From Bifidobacteriaceae bacterium (GTDB lineage Bacteria > Actinomycetota > Actinomycetes > Actinomycetales > WQXJ01): a stretch of DNA of 5,597 nt. A model generated the notes under the pieces. That model had not been told where the DNA came from and searched no databases. It saw only the letters and a program-made list of their open reading frames with translations. Location of the stretch: contig JAIRXV010000496.1 of assembly GCA_031268115.1 (NCBI GenBank), positions 1-5,597 on the forward strand, read 5' to 3'. The translations under genes were made by a program, and so were the position numbers. Shown piece by piece: positions 1 to 5,597 of the stretch (its first letter is position 1; every line of letters starts with the position of its first letter).

Positions 1-923
1 TTGAACCAGCCGATCTGGATCACGTCAGACATCACGATGATAAAGAACAATCCCCCAACAATCAACGCGAGAATCTCGGTCCTAGTCACAATGCTCACCC
101 CGGCAAAAGCTCCGCCTAACGCAAGCGATCCGGTATCGCCCATGAAGATGCGCGCCGGTGAGGCGTTCCACCACAAGAACCCCAGGCAGGCACCGGAAAT
201 CGCGGCAACCACGATGGCCACGTCCAGCGGATCGCGCACGGCATAGCAACGCACCGAGGGATCCGAACCGAAGCAGGACTGATTCATTTGCCACAAACCG
301 ACAATTACGTAGGCTCCGAACACCATCGCGCTCGCTCCGGTGGCCAGGCCGTCGAGGCCGTCCGTCAGGTTGACCGCGTTGGACCACGCTGTGATGAGGA
401 AATTGGCCCAAATGACAAACAGGACAACGCCGATGGTTCGGCCCGCGAACGCCAAATCGATGGACGTGTCGCGCAGGAACGAAATCCGGGTTGAGGCCGG
501 AGTCAGCCCATTGGCTCCGGGGAACGCCATAGCCATGATCGCAAAAGCGACACCGACGGATCCCTGCCCGAGGATCTTCCACACCGGCCTCAAGCCCAGG
601 GAACGTTGACGGCGGATCTTGATCGAATCGTCAAGAAAACCGATCAACCCAAGGCCACCCATGAGAAACAGAATCAGCAGTCCCGAGACATCCGGGCTGT
701 GACGCCCGGCCACCAGGTTCGATCCGAAGTACCCGGCGACAGTCGCGAAGATGATGACAATCCCGCCCATCGTCGGGGTGCCGCGTTTCGTGAAATGCGC
801 CGTGGGGCCGTCTTGGCGGATGAACTGACCCCACGAATGCTTCACAAGAAGCCCGATGAACAGCGGTGTTCCGAGCAAGGAGAGGATAAGGGCGATGGCG
901 GCGGCAAACAGGATGTTCAGCAT
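1..923 (-). CDS. mraY: Phospho-N-acetylmuramoyl-pentapeptide-transferase MraY, 3' end cut by window edge
   Basis: Integral membrane enzyme that transfers phospho-MurNAc-pentapeptide from UDP to undecaprenyl phosphate, giving lipid I at the inner face of the membrane. Only the first 307 residues are visible; family members are usually about 360, so roughly 50-60 C-terminal residues, including the HHH motif of the last cytoplasmic loop, lie outside. Seen directly: an N-terminal hydrophobic helix (about 3-25); the conserved TPTMGG at 49-54; FLDD at 96-99, with the Asp pair D98/D99; NLTDGLDGLA at 185-194; and FMGDTGS at 260-266, whose D263 matches the third essential Asp of the family. Further hydrophobic segments lie near 52-70, 81-97, 162-180, 196-210, 235-252 and 284-300. 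The ATG at 921-923 overlaps the end of murF by 7 bases and follows AAGGGG at a good distance. No frameshift or missing catalytic residue in the visible part. Residues 213-232 form a polar loop with two Cys (217, 226); a disulfide there is only a possibility. Confidence 0.97.
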   Translation of the reverse strand, partial: MLNILFAAAIALILSLLGTPLFIGLLVKHSWGQFIRQDGPTAHFTKRGTPTMGGIVIIFATVAGYFGSNLVAGRHSPDVSGLLILFLMGGLGLIGFLDDSIKIRRQRSLGLRPVWKILGQGSVGVAFAIMAMAFPGANGLTPASTRISFLRDTSIDLAFAGRTIGVVLFVIWANFLITAWSNAVNLTDGLDGLATGASAMVFGAYVIVGLWQMNQSCFGSDPSVRCYAVRDPLDVAIVVAAISGACLGFLWWNASPARIFMGDTGSLALGGAFAGVSIVTRTEILALIVGGLFFIIVMSDVIQIGWF

Positions 924-2332
924 GGCGTGGCCCCTTGGCGGTCGTCGGGCGCGGTCAAAGCATCGGCCAAACGCCACAGACCCGTTGCCTGCGACCCCTT
1001 GACCAGGATGATCGTGTTGGCGGCCGTGGCCGTTCCGAGGTCCCGCGCCGAGGGCACGGCCTCAAAGAACGCGACCGCCCGAGGGTCCATCCCAGCTTCG
1101 AGCGCCGCCTCCGCCGCTGGGCGGGCCCCTTCGCCTACCGCCACCAGGCGGTCCAGGCCCAGGCGGCCCGCCAGGGTCCCCAGTTCGCGATGGGCCGCCT
1201 CGCCATCGGCCCCCAGCTCAAGCATCTGCCCGAGAACGGCCCAGGCCCGCTGTCCGCTTGCTGACGCGAGCTTTGCCAGGGTTTCGAGGGCCGCCGCCGC
1301 CGAGGTGGGGCTGGCATTGTAGGAATCGTCGAGGATGCGCACCCCACGCGGTAAATGCGTCAGCGCCATCCGGTGCGGCGAATCCGGTCCGGCGTGGGTC
1401 AGAGCCTCAACGATGGTCGCCAGGTCCGCGCCCAGGACTTGACCCGCCGCCACCGCGCTAAGCACGTTGGTCGCCTGGTGGGCGCCAATGAGGGCCGTTG
1501 GGATTCGAATGGCGCCGGCCGGGGTGGAGATGCTCGCGGTGAGGTGGCCGTCATCGTCGGTGCTGGCACTGCGCAAACGGACGATGGCGCCAGGCGAGAC
1601 GCCGAATCCAACCACCCGTGCCGAAGTTGCCATACCCGCGACCAGGGGGTCGTCCGCGTTCAGAACGGCGGTAGCCGACGGGCCAAGCGCGGCGGGCAGT
1701 TCGCCCTTAGCGGCGGCGATGGCTTCGAGGGAGCCGAACTCCCCGATGTGCGCGGGGGCAACGCCCAAAACCACGCCGACATCCGCGGCGGCCACCTCGG
1801 CCAGCGCCGCGATCTCACCCACGTGGTTCGCGCCCATCTCCAAGACGAGGAACCTGGTGTCGGGGGTGGCCGCCAAGACGGTCAGCGGCAAGCCGAAACG
1901 GTTGTTGAACGAGCCTTTAGCCGCGACAGTGGGACCCATCGCGGCACAGATCCGCGCCAACAGATCCTTGGCCGTGGTCTTCCCCACGGAACCCGTGATC
2001 GCGGCGACTTGGATGCGCGATGTGGCCTTCAAGGCGGCCGCGTGGGCGCGGGCCAGATCGATCAACGCGGCGCCCGTATCGGGCACTAGCACGTGTGGCA
2101 CGGCCACGGTGCGGGAGGCCAGCACCAGCGCGGCGCCGGCCTCAATCGCCGCGCGGGCGTAGTCGTGGCCGTCCGCGCGCTCGCCCCGGATGGCGACGAA
2201 CAGCCCACCGGGCCGCACTTCGCGCGAATCGATTGCGACGGAGGCCAGGGCCATCCCAGGATCGGCCGATTCCAGGGAGCCGCCGGTGGCGCTGGCGACT
2301 CGGCCGGCCGTCAGCGCGGCAGTCACGTCCAT
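917..2332 (-). CDS. murF: UDP-MurNAc-tripeptide--D-alanyl-D-alanine ligase MurF
   Basis: Cytoplasmic ATP-dependent Mur ligase that adds D-Ala-D-Ala to the UDP-MurNAc-tripeptide made by MurE, giving the pentapeptide used by MraY. The protein has 471 residues, normal for the family. The N-terminal substrate domain carries SREVRPGGLFVAIRG (36-50). The central ATPase domain has the P-loop ITGSVGKTT (112-120, K118), LEMGANHVGEI (164-174, Mg-binding E165), H195 in AHIGEFGS, and K209 in AAAKGEL, the position of the carbamoylated Lys of MurD/E/F. NADDP is at 225-229 and GAHQATN at 283-289. The C-terminal domain has R321 and DDSYNASP (335-342, D336). Two positions depart from the usual form: G190 where family members commonly have Asn (N-x-x-x-A-H), and Q286 at the first position of the NxxN pair, often Asn or His. 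The ATG overlaps the murE stop by 10 bases and has a GGGGGAG Shine-Dalgarno 8 bases upstream. The gene ends inside mraY. All other key residues are present, so it is likely functional. Confidence 0.97.
   Translation of the reverse strand: MDVTAALTAGRVASATGGSLESADPGMALASVAIDSREVRPGGLFVAIRGERADGHDYARAAIEAGAALVLASRTVAVPHVLVPDTGAALIDLARAHAAALKATSRIQVAAITGSVGKTTAKDLLARICAAMGPTVAAKGSFNNRFGLPLTVLAATPDTRFLVLEMGANHVGEIAALAEVAAADVGVVLGVAPAHIGEFGSLEAIAAAKGELPAALGPSATAVLNADDPLVAGMATSARVVGFGVSPGAIVRLRSASTDDDGHLTASISTPAGAIRIPTALIGAHQATNVLSAVAAGQVLGADLATIVEALTHAGPDSPHRMALTHLPRGVRILDDSYNASPTSAAAALETLAKLASASGQRAWAVLGQMLELGADGEAAHRELGTLAGRLGLDRLVAVGEGARPAAEAALEAGMDPRAVAFFEAVPSARDLGTATAANTIILVKGSQATGLWRLADALTAPDDRQGATPC
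931..936 (-). promoter_or_regulatory. Ribosome binding site of mraY inside murF
   Basis: The minus strand reads AAGGGG, followed by 7 bases (CCACGCC) and the ATG of mraY. It lies within the last codons of murF, so a ribosome finishing murF sits on it. This supports both the chosen start and translational coupling. Confidence 0.7.
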
Positions 2333-3870
2333 GGGCCGTGCTCCCCCATCGCTTCGGCCAAGACGGTCCGATCGTCGAAGGCGCGAGTTTCCCCGGCAAT
2401 CGTTTGGCCGGTTTCGTGACCTTTGCCCAGGATCGCCACAGTGTCCTCGACTTCGGCCGCGAACACGGCCGCTCGGATGGCGCCGGCTCGATCGGGGATC
2501 TCGAAGACGGTCCCCTGGGCGCCGGGCGCGCCGCCCACGGCGCCCGCCACGACGTCGGCCCGAATTCCGGCCGGTGGCTCGTCGCGGGGATTGTCGTCGG
2601 TCACGATCACGAGGTCGGCGCCCTGTGCGGCAGCCTCGCCCATCAACGGCCGTTTACCCTGGTCGCGCCCACCTCCTGCGCCCAGCACGGCGATGATGCG
2701 CCCGCTGGTCCGGCCCCGCAGCGCGGCCAAGGCGGCAGCGATGGCGTCGGGGGTGTGCGCGAAATCGACCACGGCGAGAGGCGATGGGTTTGGACCGAAC
2801 ACCGGGTCCATCCGCCCTGGGACCGCTTCCAACCGGGCGATGCCCCGTGCGGCGACTTCTGGGTCGATCCCCAGATTGATCGCGACGCCGAGCGCCAAGG
2901 CGGCGTTGACTACGTTGAAGCCGCCGATCAGTTGGGTGGCGCCCTCAACGACCGCCGGACCGGTCAACCGGAAGCCCTCGGCGGGGCGCCCGTCCACGCT
3001 AACGGGGCCGCGCGGCTCAACCTGCCAGTCGGGAGGGGGAACGCCCGCCCCAGCGGTCACACCGGCGGGGCCGACCCGAACGATGGGAACGTTCGCCGCG
3101 TCCACGAGCCGTTCTCCTTCGCGGCCATCTACCCAGGCGACTCCCCGCCGGGCGTGGCCGGGCGCGAAGAGCATCGCCTTGGCCGCGTGGTATTGCTCGA
3201 CCGTCCCATGGAAGTCCAGGTGGTCCCGGGCGAGGTTGGTCAGAACGGCGACATCGCAGACCAACCCGTCCACCCGGTGCAAGGCAAGAGCGTGGGAGCT
3301 GATCTCCATCGCGCACCCGGCGACGGCCCGTTCGCGCATGCGGGCGAAGGCCGCGTGGAGGTCTGGCGCCTCCAGTGTTGTGCGGGCGGATGCGATCGCT
3401 TCACCGCCGATCCGGGTGGCGACCGTGCCGAGCAGAGCAGCACTGCCCCACGCCTCGCGCATGGCCGCTTCGATCAACCAGGTGACGGTGGTCTTGCCGG
3501 TGGTGCCGGTCACACCGACCACGGTGAGGTCGCGCGCGGGGTAGCCGTACATCCAAGCGGCCAACGAACCGAGCCGTTCGCGGGGTGCCGGAATGGCGAG
3601 GCGTGGAATCTCCGGGTCGAGCAGGCTGAGGCCCGCATCGTCGGTCAAGACCGCCCGGGCCCCGGCCCGCATGGCGGCTAGAGCGAACTGCGCCCCGTGG
3701 GCGTTGGCCCCGGGCATCGCCGCGAACAGGTCGCCGGGCACCACGGCGCCGCTGGCCAGAGTCAGGCCGGTCAGAGCGATCCGCGATTCCCCGAGCGCAC
3801 TCGCCCCAAGGAATCCCGCCACCTCACCGAGGGTCCGCGTGGGCGGGTTCGCGGGACGCAGGCTGTTCAT
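2323..3870 (-). CDS. murE: UDP-MurNAc-L-Ala-D-Glu--2,6-diaminopimelate ligase MurE
   Basis: Cytoplasmic Mur ligase that adds the third amino acid to UDP-MurNAc-dipeptide using ATP. It has 515 residues, the usual size. The N-terminal UDP-binding domain covers about 1-115. The ATPase domain carries the P-loop GVTGTTGKTT (119-128, K126), TTLEAPD (164-170), MEISSHAL (188-195, E189), TNLARDHLDFHGT (211-223, H217), K231 in HAAKAMLF (the carbamoylated Lys position) and GFNVVN (317-322, both Asn of NxxN). The C-terminal domain has PGRMD (351-355, R353), DFAHTPDA (369-376, D369), GGGRDQGKRPLMG (399-411), DNPRDE (426-431) and GKGHE (482-486). In this family DNPR marks enzymes specific for meso-diaminopimelate, while the Lys enzyme of Staphylococcus has DNPA, so DAP is the expected substrate. 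G401 replaces the Asp of the common GGDRD form. The start is well fixed: an in-frame TAA stands 15 bases upstream, with no other start codon between. The end overlaps murF by 10 bases. Confidence 0.97.
   Translation of the reverse strand: MNSLRPANPPTRTLGEVAGFLGASALGESRIALTGLTLASGAVVPGDLFAAMPGANAHGAQFALAAMRAGARAVLTDDAGLSLLDPEIPRLAIPAPRERLGSLAAWMYGYPARDLTVVGVTGTTGKTTVTWLIEAAMREAWGSAALLGTVATRIGGEAIASARTTLEAPDLHAAFARMRERAVAGCAMEISSHALALHRVDGLVCDVAVLTNLARDHLDFHGTVEQYHAAKAMLFAPGHARRGVAWVDGREGERLVDAANVPIVRVGPAGVTAGAGVPPPDWQVEPRGPVSVDGRPAEGFRLTGPAVVEGATQLIGGFNVVNAALALGVAINLGIDPEVAARGIARLEAVPGRMDPVFGPNPSPLAVVDFAHTPDAIAAALAALRGRTSGRIIAVLGAGGGRDQGKRPLMGEAAAQGADLVIVTDDNPRDEPPAGIRADVVAGAVGGAPGAQGTVFEIPDRAGAIRAAVFAAEVEDTVAILGKGHETGQTIAGETRAFDDRTVLAEAMGEHGPWT
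2341..2347 (-). promoter_or_regulatory. Ribosome binding site of murF inside murE
   Basis: The minus strand reads GGGGGAG, then 8 bases (CACGGCCC), then the murF ATG at 2332. It lies in the last codons of murE. It is the strongest Shine-Dalgarno sequence in the window and fixes the murF start. Confidence 0.75.
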
Positions 3871-3880
3871 TGGGCATCGA

Positions 3881-3884
3881 CCTT
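3881..3884 (-). promoter_or_regulatory. Probable weak ribosome binding site of murE
   Basis: In the 43-base gap after ftsI the minus strand reads AAGG, followed by 10 bases (TCGATGCCCA) and the murE ATG. Only four bases match the anti-Shine-Dalgarno, but if aligned as the 5' part of AAGGAGG the effective spacing is normal. The rest of the gap (3871-3913) shows no inverted repeat with a T-run and no convincing -10/-35 pair, so I see neither a terminator nor a promoter between ftsI and murE. Confidence 0.45.
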
Positions 3885-3913
3885 ACGCGAGGAAGGACAC
3901 CGGAGCGCGCAAC

Positions 3914-5597
3914 TCACTGGCTCGTCGTCGGCATTTTGATCGGCTCTGAAGTGGACGGCGGCACGTCCAAGCGTTGCAGCGCGAACGAAGCGACTTTCTT
4001 GAACACCGGTGCGGCGACCACCGCCCCCCACGATGACGATTGGGCGCCGTTGACGATCACGGCCACCGCGACTCGGGGATCGTCCGCGGGCGCCACCCCG
4101 ATGAACGACGACACGAAGTAGTCGGCCGTGCCGTCCTTGCCGATCATCTCCGAGGTCCCAGTCTTGCCAGCCACACGATAGCCGGTGATCTTGGCGGGCC
4201 CACCCGTCCCCTCGTCCACCGCGGATTCGAGCATGCCGATCAGGGTGGAGGCCGTTTCCTCGCTGATCACCCGCGTCCCTTGGCCGAGTGAGGGGGCGCC
4301 AGAAGTGCCGTCCGGGCACTGCCAGCCCCGTATCAGGTGCAGGGGCATCGCCACGCCTGCGTTGCCCACTATCTGATACACCCCGGCCGCCTGGAGCCCG
4401 TTGACGGCCACGCCTTGACCGAATAGAACCGTGTTGCGGGTGCGTCCGTCCCACCATTGGGTCCCGGGCACGTGCAAGATTCCAGGGTTCTCGCTGGGCA
4501 GCTCCACACCGGTGGCTTCGCCGAAGCCAAACTTCGCCAGGTAGTCGTATCGGGTTTGGTCCGCAATGTTCTGAGCGGCCATAAGCGTGCCAATGTTCGA
4601 GGATTGGCCGAGAACGTCGTTGAGCGTCCAGTTCATCACCCCGTGTTCGGCGTGATCCTTGAACTCTTGCCCACCGAAGGTCGCCGTCCAGGGCACGGCG
4701 TAGGTGGTTCCGGGCGTGGCTTCGCCGGTTTCCAGAACCATCGCCATCGTCACGACTTTGCCGGTTGATCCAGGCTCGAAGATGTCTTGCACGGCCCGCG
4801 ATCCTCCGGCCAGCCCCTGTTCCTGTGCTTCCAACGGGTTGACGGTGCCGGAATCCGCGATGGCCAAGATCTCCCCGGATTTGATATCGATGGCAACCAC
4901 CAGCCCCGAATCGGCTCCGAAATCGGACACTTGCCGGTCGATGGCGTTCAAGGCCTCCCATTGGAGGTCCGAGTCGATGGTCAAAGTGATCTCACACCCG
5001 GTCACGGCCGGTGTCCCCGAGGCCTGACCGCCCGGAATCGGTTGCCCGCCGCCTCCTACCTCGACCGTGCGTTCGCCCGGGGTGCCGCGCAGAAGCTTGT
5101 CCTGGGTCAGTTCGAGTCCCGTGTAATGATCGGGGTGGTCTTCGTCTTCGTCGCCCATGTAGGGATAGCCGACGATGTTCCCGGCCACGGCGCCCGCCGG
5201 ATAGGAACGCTGGTAGTAGAGGTTCGCGAACACTCCGGTGACATTGAGTTCGACGATCTGACGGGTCAGCGCGGGTGAGGCGTCGGGAACAAGGGGCACC
5301 CAAGTGCCGTCGGTGTCGAGCGCCTCGCGCAATTCGGCCTCGTCCCAACCGATCACTGGCGCCAGGAGCTCCGCCGCGCCGGCCGCTTTGGCCAGCACGC
5401 GCCCAGAGGCCGCCTTGCGTTCAAACTTGGCGATCTCCCGCGGATTGGCCTCAATGGTGTAGCGCGGCACATCGGTGGCAAGGACGGTGCCATCGACGGA
5501 GACGATATCCCCCCGCTGGGCCGGTTCGCCGGTGTGGACCAGGCGGCTGACTACGCCCTCAGCCGCCAAATCGTCGGCTTGGACGCCTTGGATGTGG
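3914..5597 (-). CDS. ftsI: Septal peptidoglycan transpeptidase FtsI (class B PBP, PBP3/PbpB type), 5' end cut by window edge
   Basis: Membrane-anchored D,D-transpeptidase that crosslinks septal peptidoglycan in the divisome with FtsW. 560 codons are visible, counted here from the first complete codon (5596). The frame stays open to the window edge, so the start codon, cytoplasmic tail and transmembrane anchor lie outside; the first residues, HIQGVQADDLAAEG, look like the stretch just after the membrane helix. The pedestal (PBP dimer) domain begins with QRGDIVSVDGTVLA (27-40) and includes RSYPAGAVAGNIVGY (130-144) and TGLELTQDKLLRGTPG (159-174). The transpeptidase domain has all three catalytic motifs: SxxK in EPGSTGK (S277, K280), SxN as SSN (332-334) and KTGTSE (478-483). 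VLFGQGVAVN (390-399) is another family signature. No PASTA domain follows; the protein ends about 50 residues after the last core strand with a short Pro/Ser/Thr-rich tail, as in actinobacterial PbpB. An acidic loop at 147-160 is noteworthy. Position directly before murE is the classical dcw position of ftsI, which separates it from other class B PBPs. Confidence 0.95.
   Translation of the reverse strand, partial: HIQGVQADDLAAEGVVSRLVHTGEPAQRGDIVSVDGTVLATDVPRYTIEANPREIAKFERKAASGRVLAKAAGAAELLAPVIGWDEAELREALDTDGTWVPLVPDASPALTRQIVELNVTGVFANLYYQRSYPAGAVAGNIVGYPYMGDEDEDHPDHYTGLELTQDKLLRGTPGERTVEVGGGGQPIPGGQASGTPAVTGCEITLTIDSDLQWEALNAIDRQVSDFGADSGLVVAIDIKSGEILAIADSGTVNPLEAQEQGLAGGSRAVQDIFEPGSTGKVVTMAMVLETGEATPGTTYAVPWTATFGGQEFKDHAEHGVMNWTLNDVLGQSSNIGTLMAAQNIADQTRYDYLAKFGFGEATGVELPSENPGILHVPGTQWWDGRTRNTVLFGQGVAVNGLQAAGVYQIVGNAGVAMPLHLIRGWQCPDGTSGAPSLGQGTRVISEETASTLIGMLESAVDEGTGGPAKITGYRVAGKTGTSEMIGKDGTADYFVSSFIGVAPADDPRVAVAVIVNGAQSSSWGAVVAAPVFKKVASFALQRLDVPPSTSEPIKMPTTSQ

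Noticed and set aside
82..582. A 166-codon minus-strand open frame
   Set aside because: It is an out-of-frame reading of mraY. The other minus-strand frame gives continuous MraY with its Asp motifs across this whole stretch.
606..2162. Plus-strand open frames at 606-1322, 1355-2089 and 1467-2162
   Set aside because: They are antisense to murF and mraY, low in complexity and without a family signature; they are shadows of the real minus-strand genes.
2020..3681. A 553-codon open frame on the plus strand, antisense to murE and the start of murF
   Set aside because: Its translation is Arg/Gly/Pro-rich without any recognisable domain, and it lies opposite a complete MurE with all catalytic motifs. 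Long antisense open frames are expected in such GC-rich coding DNA.
3824..3877. A 17-codon minus-strand open frame beginning at an ATG 7 bases before the murE start, a possible leader peptide
   Set aside because: It overlaps murE out of frame, and the AAGG lies only 3 bases from its ATG, too close to serve it. No attenuator-like structure is seen.
3871..3913. Possible terminator or promoter between ftsI and murE
   Set aside because: I see no stem-loop with a T-run and no convincing promoter boxes in the 43 bases.
5567..5569. TTG as start codon of ftsI
   Set aside because: The frame is open upstream to the window edge and the upstream residues resemble FtsI; starting here would remove the membrane anchor that class B PBPs need.
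1..5597. A previously undescribed system, mobile element, RNA gene or CRISPR array
   Set aside because: Nearly every base belongs to four well-known dcw genes in their classical order; no direct repeat array, tRNA-like fold, inverted terminal repeats or unexplained conserved block was seen by eye.

Overview
This window is a stretch of a bacterial division and cell wall (dcw) cluster, read entirely from the minus strand. In transcription order it holds the 3' part of ftsI (a class B penicillin-binding protein), complete murE, complete murF and the 5' part of mraY. That is the classical dcw order ftsI-murE-murF-mraY, which in most bacteria continues into murD, ftsW and murG. All four identifications rest on catalytic motifs read directly from the translations.

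The DNA is GC-rich. Hand counts of single 60-base lines run from about 47% at the mraY edge to about 78% inside murF. The proteins have an actinobacterial flavour: Ala/Gly-rich Mur ligases, a FtsI with the SxxK box in the form EPGSTGK and no PASTA repeats, and MurE with a DNPRDE box. A high-GC actinobacterium, possibly of the Micrococcales or a related order, is the best guess, but this is inference from remembered family style and not a search.

Layout along the plus coordinates: 1-923 is mraY, cut at the window edge after 307 codons. 917-2332 is murF and overlaps mraY by 7 bases. 2323-3870 is murE and overlaps murF by 10 bases. 3871-3913 is a 43-base gap with no terminator or promoter that I can see. 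3914-5597 is ftsI, cut at its 5' side. The overlaps and the internal Shine-Dalgarno sequences point to one polycistronic transcript with translational coupling. No gene-free stretch exceeds 300 bases.

The genes act in one pathway. MurE adds the third amino acid (meso-diaminopimelate, judging from DNPR) to UDP-MurNAc-L-Ala-D-Glu. MurF adds D-Ala-D-Ala. MraY moves the finished phospho-MurNAc-pentapeptide onto undecaprenyl phosphate to make lipid I. FtsI crosslinks the resulting peptidoglycan at the septum.

I found no mobile element, RNA gene, CRISPR array or undescribed system. The findings are small: residue departures from family consensus in MurE and MurF, an acidic loop in FtsI, a composition contrast, and gene-overlap architecture.
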